Shown: one piece after another, positions 1-7,819 of the stretch | Position numbering within the stretch: the stretch's first letter is position 1 | Layout of the letters: every line of letters begins with the position of its first letter | NCBI GenBank assembly: GCA_032353305.1 | Contig: JAUCNG010117767.1 | Location: 1-13,710, forward strand | Length of the DNA stretch: 13,710 nt | Reading direction: 5' to 3' | DNA from: Cephalothrix spiralis | Taxonomy: Eukaryota; Nemertea; Palaeonemertea; Archinemertea; Cephalotrichidae | Translations under genes and position numbers: made by a program | The notes under the pieces: generated by a model | The model's database searches: none | What the model saw: the letters and a program-made list of their open reading frames with translations, nothing else | What the model was told of the DNA's origin: nothing

Positions 1-436
1 CACAGTTGTAGCCCATGGTCTAATGAAGCTACCATATAAGTTTTATTAAGCTGGGATCAAAACCCTAGGAGAAGATAAATTTGGCCCTAAGATCCAAAAA
101 ATGAGGTTTTTGGCCCATTACGCCGGCCCAAATGCTCCGATCAAAAAACGGATCACGATAATCAGGTCAGATACCTGTAACAAAATTCAAGCAAATAGAT
201 TAATGCTAACTACCAAAATGAGGCTTGACATCCAGACACACAACGCGCGATAGCATAAGCTCACATCTGGTACTTCGTACCAAGTGAGCTAAAAAGAGAA
301 TAATTGAGAAGAAAACCGAAGTTTTGTCCATTGACACTGATACCCAATAACCACAGTGGCATAGAGAGTTAAGTCATGTTCACTGATCTTCCCTTTGCTG
401 TGAATCATGGTTAATCAATCACATTCTATTTTTCAG
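1..436. other. Non-coding region upstream of the ankyrin gene
   Basis: No reading frame of note occurs here. The stretch ends in TCTATTTTTCAG, a plausible splice acceptor, so its right part may be a 5'-UTR intron of the ankyrin gene. A small A/T-stem hairpin lies at 94-113 (CCAAAAA/TTTTTGG arms) and a stronger one at 258-290. No promoter motif can be named with confidence. Confidence 0.5.
258..290. repeat. Hairpin-forming inverted repeat
   Basis: Arms AGCTCAC...GTGAGCT enclose a second pair TGGTAC...GTACCA around a TTC loop, with an internal asymmetry of three bases against one. The whole forms a 13-bp interrupted stem. It is too short for a tRNA and lacks tRNA A and B boxes. It may be the relic of a dispersed repeat; no function is inferred. 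Confidence 0.6.
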
Positions 437-437
437 G
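431..437 (+). promoter_or_regulatory. Putative 3' splice site of a 5'-UTR intron
   Basis: TTTTTCAG|GAAA follows a pyrimidine-rich run. The acceptor dinucleotide is at 435-436, 62 bases before the ATG at 499. This would give the otherwise intronless ankyrin gene a non-coding first exon outside the window. It is inference from the motif alone. Confidence 0.4.
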
Positions 438-498
438 AAAACCAAACGTCCTCCAGTTTGGTATCTAGTACTCAGATACTAACAGTCTGGATTGAGAA

Positions 499-1902
499 AT
501 GGAAGGTCTGAATATTTGGCAAGCAGCCGCTAAAGGGGATCTATGGCGAATACAAAATCGCCTAGCCATGAAAAAAAACATTAATCAACAGGACAATGAA
601 GGTAACACAGCTCTATTTTACGCAGCTAATAATGGACACTCGGATTGTGTAAGATATCTGTGCGAAAATGATGCTAACAAGACCAGTGCCTTATTTGTAT
701 TAGCAATCAGCAAAGGACATTACAAGTGCGTGGAGTATATGATAAATGTAGGAGTAAGCATCAAGTATAATCCTTTATTAGCTCTGTCAACACACTTTAA
801 CATCGAAAATAAAAATGAACATAACAAATGCCTGGAATTTCTTTTAAATAAAGGAGCAGACTCAAACATCCGGGATTACTATGATCAGTCAGTGCTAATG
901 ATTGAAGCTAAAAACGGCAACCTTGACGGTTTAAAATTGCTGCTTAGATATGGTGCTGACCTATTTGCCAGAAACGGTACAAACGAGTCGGCTCTCTGGT
1001 ATGCGACCCGAGCTAGAAATATTGCTTGCATCAGATATCTGCAAGAGGCTGGTTTGGATATCAGAACTAGCAAGAATAAGCATGACGAAACACTACTTAT
1101 GCATGCAGCAGCACATGAGGCTGCCGATATTTTTGACCTCGTATTAAGTTATGAGACTGAAAGCGACAAAAACAGTGAACAATATAGAAAATGCTTTGAC
1201 TGCCTCTATAAAAATAAAGAAGGTAGTAATAGGATACTTCGACAGCTTTTAGAGAAAGGTATCAATCCAAATACAGGCAGTGGACACGGTAGGATGAGTC
1301 GGATGACGCCTCTTATGATTGAAGCTGAACGTGGAAATACTGAAGGTCTCAAACTACTACTTGAATACAAGGCTGATGTAAATGAAACAGACAGAGAAGG
1401 TGGAACAGCATTAGCATATCTGTATGAGAACTCTAGTTTTGGATACAGTGGCAGGTTTGAAAATCACAATAAATGCTTAGAAGTGTTGCTATCAGCGGGC
1501 ACAAATACAATCAGTGGACACGGTAGGATGAGTCGGATGACGCCTCTTATGATTGAAGCTGAACGTGGAAATACTGAAGGTCTCAAACTACTACTTGAAT
1601 ACAAGGCTGATGTAAATGAAACAGACAGAGAAGGTGGAACAGCATTAGCATATCTGTATAAGAACTCTAGTTTTGGATACAGTGGCAGGTTTGAAAATCA
1701 CAATAAATGCTTAGAAGAGTTGCTATCAGCGGGCACAAATACAATCAGTGGACACGGTAGGATGAGTCGGATGACGCCTCTTATGAATGAAGCTGAACGA
1801 GGAAATACTGAAGGTCTCAAATTACTACTTGAATACAAGGCTGATGTAAATGCAGTCCAATCAAAAGGATCTAAAATAAGCGCGCTTTCATACGCAGTAT
1901 AG
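499..1902 (+). CDS. Ankyrin-repeat protein, N-terminal part (frame-broken)
   Basis: This is the first 467 codons of a long ankyrin-repeat protein. The ATG has G at -3 and +4 and an in-frame TGA at 493-495, so the start is well defined. Repeats begin almost at once (residues about 5-33) and run to the end, about thirteen and a half units. Recognisable cores are TALFYAANNGHSDCVRYL (about residues 37-54) and repeated TPLMIEAERGN. Two types alternate: a TPLM..A..GN.EGLKLLLEY type and an AL.Y...KCLE.LL..G type. Residues 261-451 are a nearly identical 78-residue tandem array. There is no signal peptide or membrane segment, so a cytosolic or nuclear protein-binding scaffold is likely. The frame stops at TAG 1900-1902 in the middle of a repeat, and the rest of that repeat resumes at once in another frame, so this is not a natural C-terminus. 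It may be a pseudogene or hold a sequencing error. Confidence 0.85.
   Translation: MEGLNIWQAAAKGDLWRIQNRLAMKKNINQQDNEGNTALFYAANNGHSDCVRYLCENDANKTSALFVLAISKGHYKCVEYMINVGVSIKYNPLLALSTHFNIENKNEHNKCLEFLLNKGADSNIRDYYDQSVLMIEAKNGNLDGLKLLLRYGADLFARNGTNESALWYATRARNIACIRYLQEAGLDIRTSKNKHDETLLMHAAAHEAADIFDLVLSYETESDKNSEQYRKCFDCLYKNKEGSNRILRQLLEKGINPNTGSGHGRMSRMTPLMIEAERGNTEGLKLLLEYKADVNETDREGGTALAYLYENSSFGYSGRFENHNKCLEVLLSAGTNTISGHGRMSRMTPLMIEAERGNTEGLKLLLEYKADVNETDREGGTALAYLYKNSSFGYSGRFENHNKCLEELLSAGTNTISGHGRMSRMTPLMNEAERGNTEGLKLLLEYKADVNAVQSKGSKISALSYAV
1279..1852 (+). repeat. 234-bp tandem array inside the ankyrin gene, about 2.45 copies
   Basis: Copies start at 1279, 1513 and 1747; the third breaks off at 1852. 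The unit is exactly 78 codons, covering two ankyrin repeats. By eye, copies 1 and 2 differ at two bases (GAG/AAG and GTG/GAG) and the 104-nt third copy differs at three. Matching at synonymous sites shows recent duplication or gene conversion rather than selection on the protein alone. Confidence 0.95.
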
Positions 1903-4565
1903 TGGAGTCGAACATAGAATGCATGGAAATGTTGTTAGAAACAGGGGCTGATATAAATGTAACAGAAGGGCAAAACAAAGAATCTCTGCCTATTATTGCA
2001 GTAAAAGCCAGATCTATCGATTCGCTTAAACTTTTGATAAAGAATCACGTCGATTTAAATAAATCAAACGGATATCATGGGCATGAAACTCCACTGGCTT
2101 ACGCAGCTAAAATTGGATTAACAGATTATATGGAATTTCTAATACAGAATGGTGCTACAGTCGATTTCAAATTTGGCAAAAAAGAAATAACGGCACTAAT
2201 GATGGTAACAGGAGATAAAAATTCGGACTGTTTACGTTTGCTGTTAAAGTATAAAGCAAATGTAAATGAAACAGACAAAGAAGGTGGAACAGCATTAGCA
2301 TATCAGAACTCTAGTTTTCGATACAGTGACAGGTTTGAAAAGCACAATAAATGCTTAGAAAAGTTGCTATCAGCGGGCGCAAATCCAGATGAAAAATTTA
2401 AGGATGACTATTGGCATTACGGAGAGAAAGGACCTTTGTTTTGTGAAATAAAAACTGGAAACAAAGATGGCATTCAAATTTTGTTGCAATATGATGCAAA
2501 CTTGTTTGTTTTATCTGAAGTGGGAGGAAACATATATTCACCATTGCAATATGCAATGCATCATGAAACGCTTGAAATTGCCACATTAATTTTACAAAAT
2601 GGTGCGGATCCAAATTTTCGTAGTGAAGACGGTAAAACAAGTCTGATGGAAGCAGCAGAAAACAACTACATTGAAGGCATACAACTTTTGATCAGTTACA
2701 AAGCAGATATCAGACTTATTGATAAGAATGGCGAAAACGCACTATTCTATGGGTCAAGGAAAAAACATCATAAATGCATGAAGGTACTCCTAGAACAAGG
2801 TTTGGATCCTGACACAGGCAGCAATAAAGGTCAGACGCCATTGATGATAGCATCTAAAATTCGGGATATTGAAGGTATGAAACTTTTGATTCAGTATAAA
2901 GCATCCACAAGTGTGTTAGACAACTACCAGAGAGGCCCAATGTTTTACCTCTTTGATGAAACATATTCCATGCAATGTAACTATCAAGGTATAATAAATT
3001 GTTTGACAGTTCTTTTAGAAAAGGGAGCTAATCCAAATGTTGAAATCAACAGCAACTGTGAAACAGCTTTAATGACATTTGCAAATAATGGAACGACAGA
3101 AGGGATAACGCTGTTACATCAATTTAACGTTGATATTGATAAAACTGACAAGAATAGTTGGAGTGCTTTTCATTACGCAGCACGTAATTCTGACATTGAG
3201 TGTATGCGTCTTTTACTTGAATATGGCTCTAAAATGGTCAATACTAGTTTTACCCAACTGAGTACAGCTAGGCCTGGATATGTTCTTACCCCACTCATGC
3301 TTGCAGCTTATAGAGGAAGTACAGATGGAGTTAAACTTCTTATCGAGAAGGGAGCGGATGTAAATATTAGAAATAAAAGTGGAAAAACAGCGCTCTCGTT
3401 TGCCGGATGTCAGAGAGACATCATACAGCGTCTCCTTCAGAAGGGAGCAGATCCTAATGTCACAATCAATAACATAGGAAAGACGTGCTTAATTAGTGCA
3501 GCAGAAGATGCTGATATTGACTATCTGAAAAAACTTCTCCGATATTCAGCAGATGCTAATGTAACTGATGATGATGGTAATTCTGCTCTAGTGTATCTTC
3601 TTAGAGAACAACAAAGAAAATCACAAACCGATTATCTATTTCAAAGCCATCGTTCCAAGTCTACATTTGATACCATAAATCAATGCTTAAAGCTGTTACT
3701 GGAACATGGGGCAAAATCCAATGTCCGAGATAGTAAAGATGGTAATTCACCCCTAACTAAAGCTGCACGTACTGGTAATTTGGAAGGTAGCAAAATTCTA
3801 TTAGTGAATGGTGCATCCATAGATGCTTCATTGACCCTTGATATGATTCTTTCCAACGATTGTACTGTAGACGTGGGATACGAAAGAACATACTTGATTA
3901 CTCTTTTACTAAATGAGGGACTCGATGTCACCGATGAATTGGTAAAAGCTAGAATTTATGATAGTATTACTCCTGATAATTTCTTATCAATGTTACCAAT
4001 TTTGCTTCCTTTTGGATTTAATATCGACAGGGATGGTATTCTCTATGAAGGATTAATTGACAGTGAGAAGCATATTCATTTGGTTTTAATGTGTATCAGA
4101 GAAGGGAGTGAAAGAGCTCTTGACTTTTGCAAAAGCAGTGTTTCAGATCAAATTGAAGCACTTTGTCTATCTTATAAGTTCGTTCGTAATGTGGCACTTA
4201 CGATCAACTGCGCAACGTGCAGGTATCAGATAGTAAATAAGGCATCTGCAATGCATCCTGGGAAATTAGCTGATATTCAAGAAACCTATGAAAGGTCTTT
4301 TTCATTAAAAAGTCAAGCTGTCAAAACTGTTCGAGAAAGTCTGATAAAATCAAGATGTTATGAAGAGAATGTGAGTGAACTCAATGGTCGTATTGTGAAA
4401 ATTATAAAAACCTTTGAAAAAAAGCTGAGTGAGTTGGATTTTCCATTGAAACTAAAAGAATGCATTAGATTCAAGGATCTCCAGGAATTCATTATGGGTA
4501 GTCTATCTTCCTCAGACAGCATCCCGAAATTTAATTACTGTCTCTTCGGATGCCCATTCCGATGA
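1902..4565 (+). CDS. Ankyrin-repeat/SOCS-box-like protein, central and C-terminal part
   Basis: This open frame begins within the stop of the preceding frame and has no ATG of its own at the start; its first residues ESNIECMEMLLETGAD are the second half of the ankyrin repeat begun in the frame before. It is therefore the continuation of that gene and not a second gene. About seventeen more ankyrin repeats fill residues 1 to about 640, for example TPLMLAAYRGSTDGVKLLIEKGADVN near codons 465-490. The last 220 residues lack repeats and are helical and charged. They include a BC-box-like SLKSQAVKTV (residues 801-810) and a Cul5-box-like LSELDFPLKLKECI (842-855), the two halves of a SOCS box. In ASB proteins this pair recruits Elongin B/C and Cullin-5 while the ankyrins bind the substrate. 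The annotated end, FGCPFR then TGA, is probably also false: a neighbouring frame continues to 4773. Confidence 0.8.
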   Translation: MESNIECMEMLLETGADINVTEGQNKESLPIIAVKARSIDSLKLLIKNHVDLNKSNGYHGHETPLAYAAKIGLTDYMEFLIQNGATVDFKFGKKEITALMMVTGDKNSDCLRLLLKYKANVNETDKEGGTALAYQNSSFRYSDRFEKHNKCLEKLLSAGANPDEKFKDDYWHYGEKGPLFCEIKTGNKDGIQILLQYDANLFVLSEVGGNIYSPLQYAMHHETLEIATLILQNGADPNFRSEDGKTSLMEAAENNYIEGIQLLISYKADIRLIDKNGENALFYGSRKKHHKCMKVLLEQGLDPDTGSNKGQTPLMIASKIRDIEGMKLLIQYKASTSVLDNYQRGPMFYLFDETYSMQCNYQGIINCLTVLLEKGANPNVEINSNCETALMTFANNGTTEGITLLHQFNVDIDKTDKNSWSAFHYAARNSDIECMRLLLEYGSKMVNTSFTQLSTARPGYVLTPLMLAAYRGSTDGVKLLIEKGADVNIRNKSGKTALSFAGCQRDIIQRLLQKGADPNVTINNIGKTCLISAAEDADIDYLKKLLRYSADANVTDDDGNSALVYLLREQQRKSQTDYLFQSHRSKSTFDTINQCLKLLLEHGAKSNVRDSKDGNSPLTKAARTGNLEGSKILLVNGASIDASLTLDMILSNDCTVDVGYERTYLITLLLNEGLDVTDELVKARIYDSITPDNFLSMLPILLPFGFNIDRDGILYEGLIDSEKHIHLVLMCIREGSERALDFCKSSVSDQIEALCLSYKFVRNVALTINCATCRYQIVNKASAMHPGKLADIQETYERSFSLKSQAVKTVRESLIKSRCYEENVSELNGRIVKIIKTFEKKLSELDFPLKLKECIRFKDLQEFIMGSLSSSDSIPKFNYCLFGCPFR
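2261..2384 (+). repeat. Dispersed diverged copy of the 234-bp ankyrin unit
   Basis: The stretch encoding VNETDKEGGTALAYQNSS and onward to LLSAGAN repeats the second half of the 1279-1852 unit, with a 6-bp deletion and about seven substitutions. It lies in the second frame. It links the two frames as parts of one gene and shows an older round of the same duplication process. Confidence 0.85.
4302..4466 (+). other. Candidate SOCS box (BC box plus Cul5 box)
   Basis: SLKSQAVKTV at 4302-4331 fits the BC-box pattern (S/T/P)-L-x3-(C/S/A)-x3-hydrophobic, with Ala in the Cys position. LSELDFPLKLKECI at 4425-4466 fits the Cul5-box pattern with Asp for the first Pro of the LPxP core and Cys for the aromatic residue. 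The gap between boxes (about 31 residues) is longer than is usual in SOCS boxes. The position at the end of an ankyrin array is that of ASB proteins. This rests on motif matching by eye. Confidence 0.45.
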
Positions 4566-4728
4566 TTACAATAATCGTTATGCAAACGAGCAAGATGATT
4601 ATTACAGTGACCATCATCATCAAGAGCTCTTGATATTGCAAAAGCAGTGTTTCAGATCAAATGTCTCTTGGGATTTCGAGTACGATGATTACGAGGAAGG
4701 TGATTATTACAATAAGCATCATCATGAA
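4539..4728 (+). repeat. Imperfect tandem repeat in the tail-coding DNA, with an inserted copy of 4112-4152
   Basis: Copy 1 (4539-4621) and copy 2 (4662-4728) both run from TGTCTCTT through CGATGATTAC to a CATCATCAT run. Between them, 4622-4661 copies 4112-4152 with a few changes and one base fewer (shared AAGAGCTCTTGA and GCAAAAGCAGTGTTTCAGAT). Confidence 0.8.
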
Positions 4729-4773
4729 ACTGTATATGACAGCAATGAAGAATACAGGTATCGCAACCTTTAG
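4540..4773 (+). CDS. C-terminal Asp/Tyr/His-rich tail in a third frame
   Basis: Frame 4561-4773 (open back to 4456) encodes an acidic tail with two related blocks: VSSDAHSDDYNN followed by DDYYSDHHHQE, and VSWDFEYDDYEE followed by GDYYNKHHHET. It ends YRYRNL then TAG at 4771-4773. The two blocks are offset by 123 bases at their VS(S/W)D starts, a multiple of three, and both are read in this frame, which argues that this is the original coding frame and that the TGA at 4563 comes from a frame slip at about 4515-4540. The tail is low-complexity; clustered His with Asp could bind metal, but that is speculation. There is no start codon of its own. Confidence 0.55.
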   Translation, partial: VSSDAHSDDYNNRYANEQDDYYSDHHHQELLILQKQCFRSNVSWDFEYDDYEEGDYYNKHHHETVYDSNEEYRYRNL

Positions 4774-4883
4774 AAGTAAATAATAATATTAAGAACTTGT
4801 GATATATCAGATGGCGCGCTATATTTTACCCGTTGTTTACAAAGTCATATCTAAAACAATACGTGAGATAATAATTTGATATT

Positions 4884-6134
4884 TTGCATGTAGTAGGAGA
4901 TGTTCTCAAAAGTGTGCTAAAGTTTTGTTTTGATATCATTTATAGTTTTTAAGTTATGTCAATTTGCGCAACTAGGGTAAAAAAACGGAATATCATAGAA
5001 TGACGTTAAAATTCTTAGTCCGAATCCTTGCTTACTATTTAAAAACCTGTAGTTTAAAAAAAATAGAAAAGTTGTTGGCTTTAAATAGACTTTAAAAATT
5101 TCAAAGGGAGGGGGAGGAATTCAGAGTTTTTTCTTTTTTCTACTTCATTTTGACAATTCTATATTTTATTTCATATTATATAATTATTCTTTTCCATTGC
5201 ATTAATTTGTGTAAAAAAACAAAAAACACCATTATTTTTTTAATGTATATATTGTACATATGTTATTTGAGAATAATTCTTTAATGATAAAAAAAAAGTG
5301 TTGAGTGTCAGGGATGAGCAAATTATTATCACTTGTTTTACAAAAATAGGCTGTGGTGGATAATCGCCTGAAATGTTATTCACTTCTTTTAGATGCATCA
5401 ATATAATTTTACTATCATATAATAGATTCTGTTGAATTAAGATGCTGAAATTTACACCACAGAAAGAGAACATTTTTGAAGATATACGATCTGTTAGACC
5501 TTGCATGTAGTAGGAGATGTTCTCAAACGTGTGCTAAAGTTTTGTTTTGATATCATTTATAGTTTTTAAGTTATGTCAATTTGCGCAACTAGGGTAAAAA
5601 AACGGAATATCATAGAATGACGTTAAAATTCTTAGTCCGAATCCTTGCTTACTATTTAAAAACCTGTAGTTTAAAAAAAATAGAAAAGTTGTTGGCTTTA
5701 AATTTCAGTTTAAAAATAGATTTTAAAAATTTCAAAGGGAGGGGGGAGGAATTCAGAGTTTTTTCTTTTTTCTACTTCTTTTTGACAATTCTATATTTTA
5801 TTTCATATTATATAATTATTCTTTTCCATTGCATTAATTTGTGTAAAAAAACAAAAAACACCATTATTTTTTTAAAATGTATATATTGTACATATGTTAT
5901 TTGAGAATAATTCTTTAACGATAAAAAAAAAGTGTTGAGTGACAGGGATAAGCAAATTATTATCACTTGTTTTACAAAAATAGGCTGTGGTGGATAATCG
6001 CCTCAAATGTTATTCACTTTTTTTAGACGCATCAATATAATTTTACTATCATATAATAGATTCTGTTGAGTTAAGATGCTAAAATTTACACCACAGAAAG
6101 AGAACATTTTTGAAGATATACGATCTGTTAGACC
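4884..6134. repeat. Two-copy tandem duplication, about 617 and 634 bp
   Basis: TTGCATGTAGTAGGAGATGT starts both copies, at 4884 and 5501, and both end at GATCTGTTAGACC. The second copy carries about 15 extra bases near 5701-5730; otherwise only scattered substitutions are visible. The sequence is AT-rich with homopolymer runs and holds no convincing gene. A short frame in the second copy (5617-5904) is broken in the first, so coding is unlikely. It starts 110 bases past the end of the ankyrin gene and may lie in its 3' UTR or beyond. Confidence 0.9.
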
Positions 6135-6690
6135 TTCTAGCATTTGTCAATGGAAAAGTTGACGGTCGAAAGTTAGAAAGCGCTTTTGTGAAAAAGTGAA
6201 AAAGGTCAGTTTTAATATTTCCCCAGATTTGTCCATCAAAAGTCAAATTTTGCACAATCAATTGTACCCATTGCAGACCCTCTACAAGCATCTTTCTGAA
6301 AGTTGCTAACCGTTAAAAAAACACGCTATTAATCTATACCGATAGCGCTTTTTCTGATTTAATCGTAATTGATAAGGAACAGACTTAATCGATAAATTTC
6401 ATTGAAATCTTCATATAAGATCATATAATCGATAGTCGTATTCGATTATTTTCAGATGGCAAATAAAAAAGAGAAAAAATTCTGAGTTGAAATTACCTAG
6501 ATCCCTTATATTTTGACACAATTTTTATAATAAGCGATTATCAAAAAGTACAAAAAGGTTTCGGCGACCTCTTGCAATAAAGTTTAAGAGACTTGGAAAT
6601 TGAGCTCAGCGATAGCAAGGTGATGCAAAATTTTGAGGTTTCAAGAGTAACCTATAAGCGGCAATTAAATTCAAATTTTAAATATTATTT
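6135..6690. other. Intergenic AT-rich DNA without recognised genes
   Basis: No gene or repeat could be supported here. An AATAAA hexamer lies at 6576-6581 on the + strand; it is too far from the ankyrin reading frame, and too common in AT-rich DNA, to call as its polyadenylation signal. Confidence 0.4.
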
Positions 6691-6759
6691 CTGTTTGTTT
6701 CTAGCCGCAAAATGCCCTGATTGAACTTCGTTCGTCCATAAATCAAAGATTTCAAAACT
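6691..6759 (+). repeat. Diverged direct repeat, left copy
   Basis: CTGTTTGTTTCTAGCCGCAA and onward (through CTTCGTTCGTCCATAAATCA and AGATTTCAAAACT) pairs with 7283-7346. The two copies bracket the minisatellite. Each begins with a pyrimidine run ending in CTAG or CCAG, like a splice acceptor, but no exon is evident. Confidence 0.65.
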
Positions 6760-6790
6760 TTTTACTGCTGTTAAAGATTTTTATTTTGGC

Positions 6791-7081
6791 TGGAATATAG
6801 GTCGGGTTCTTAGAATAGGCCTGGGGTCTGGAATAGGTCAGGTTCTTGGAATAGGCCTTGGAGTTGGAATAGGTCGGGTTCTTGGAATAGGCCTGGGGGT
6901 CTGGAATAGGCCTGGGGGGTCTGGAATAGGTTGGGTTATTGGAATGGGCCTGGGTCTGGAATAGGCCTAGGGTGGTCTGGATTAAGCCTGGGTGGTCTGG
7001 AATAGGCCGGTTCTTGGAATAGGGCTGGGGCCCTCAAATAGACTTTGGGAATAGGCCGGGGGAATAGGCTGGGTCCTGGAA
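6791..7081 (+). repeat. G-rich minisatellite, unit about 18 bp
   Basis: About fifteen units of 14 to 32 bases, mostly 18, share a TGGAATAGG core. Early units alternate between GTCGGGTTCT-type and CCTGGGGTC-type ends, giving a 36-bp higher-order period. Units decay toward the right edge. The + strand has many GGG runs. Confidence 0.9.
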
Positions 7082-7282
7082 TTTGCACTGTACCGAAGTG
7101 TTTTGCCAAAATCAATATTTCATTTTATCAAATTCAATATAGTTTCCATTTAAATTTATTGCTTTTCATCATCATAGCAAAAATAATTCAATACATGTAA
7201 AGTTTAATTTTTAGAAATTTAATACAGTTATAACTAGATCTATTTAGCATGTAATTGCAATATCGACATCGTAGCATTTTTT

Positions 7283-7346
7283 CTGTTTGTTCCCAGGCAC
7301 GAAATACACTGAGGTACGTTCGTCATAAATCACAGATTTCAGAACT
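7283..7346 (+). repeat. Diverged direct repeat, right copy
   Basis: Matches 6691-6759 over CTGTTTGTTC, ACGTTCGTCATAAATCACAG and TTTCAGAACT, with several substitutions and small gaps. Together the two copies suggest that the minisatellite expanded inside, or between copies of, an older dispersed repeat. Confidence 0.65.
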
Positions 7347-7347
7347 A

Positions 7348-7702
7348 GTAATCAGGATAAAATAAACAGGAAGAAACAATTTAATTATTTTTTAAAAAAT
7401 TTAAAAAAAAGAAAAATCTAAAAAAATAAAACTTGAAAAATGGCAAATAAACCGTCTCAAATACGAATCAATTAATTCCTGCTTTTAAATTTTATGAATC
7501 ATGGAATGGCAGATAAATATACATACTCCTAACCATCTTGAATCAGCAAATAAACAGTAAAAATACGTTAGAAAAGGGAAGAACAAAAGTTCAAAAATAT
7601 TTTCACGCGTGGAAAATGTTGTTGGTAATGACGCTTTATGCACCCACGCCCTCTATGTTTTAAATAGCCAAAACTAGATCCCATTTTAATCAGAGGTGCC
7701 CG
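7348..7702. other. AT-rich intergenic DNA before the GAK promoter
   Basis: Long A and T runs at about 7380-7440 and no supported gene. Nothing specific was recognised. Confidence 0.4.
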
Positions 7703-7754
7703 TATAAAAATATCTAAAATTTTGGTAGACTACCGGAAGTAGAATGTGACGTCA
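7703..7754 (+). promoter_or_regulatory. Probable GAK core promoter: TATA-like, ETS and CRE motifs
   Basis: TATAAAAATA lies at 7703-7712, the ETS-family motif CCGGAAGT at 7733-7740 and a full palindromic CRE, TGACGTCA, at 7747-7754. The last two are six bases apart and 126 to 147 bases before the GAK ATG. ETS plus CREB/ATF sites close to the start site are typical of broadly expressed animal genes. The transcription start would fall at about 7760-7810; this is inferred. Confidence 0.65.
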
Positions 7755-7819
7755 GCCGTCATTTTCATTTTGACAAAAAATTCGTCGTCAAAATCTGTTC
7801 TGATAAGACCTATTTAAAC

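Noticed and set aside
258-290. tRNA or tRNA-derived SINE
   Set aside because: Only one interrupted stem is present; no A box, B box or cloverleaf can be drawn around it.
1890-1910. Splicing (GT...AG) as the explanation of the frame break at 1902
   Set aside because: The only GT-AG pair at the junction is six bases apart, far below any real intron, and the ankyrin repeat joins with no sequence missing.
499-4773. Bacterial or symbiont origin of the ankyrin gene
   Set aside because: The neighbouring GAK gene has spliceosomal introns and same-strand animal context, and the ankyrin gene has a Kozak-like start and no ribosome binding site.
5617-5904. 95-codon frame starting MTLKFLVRILAYYLK
   Set aside because: The same sequence in the first tandem copy hits a stop early, the composition is low-complexity AT-rich, and no known motif is seen.
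6791-6959. Stop-free frame of Gly/Ile/Leu repeats through the minisatellite
   Set aside because: The early units are mostly 18 bp, a multiple of three, so openness follows from the repeat; there is no start codon and unit lengths later vary.
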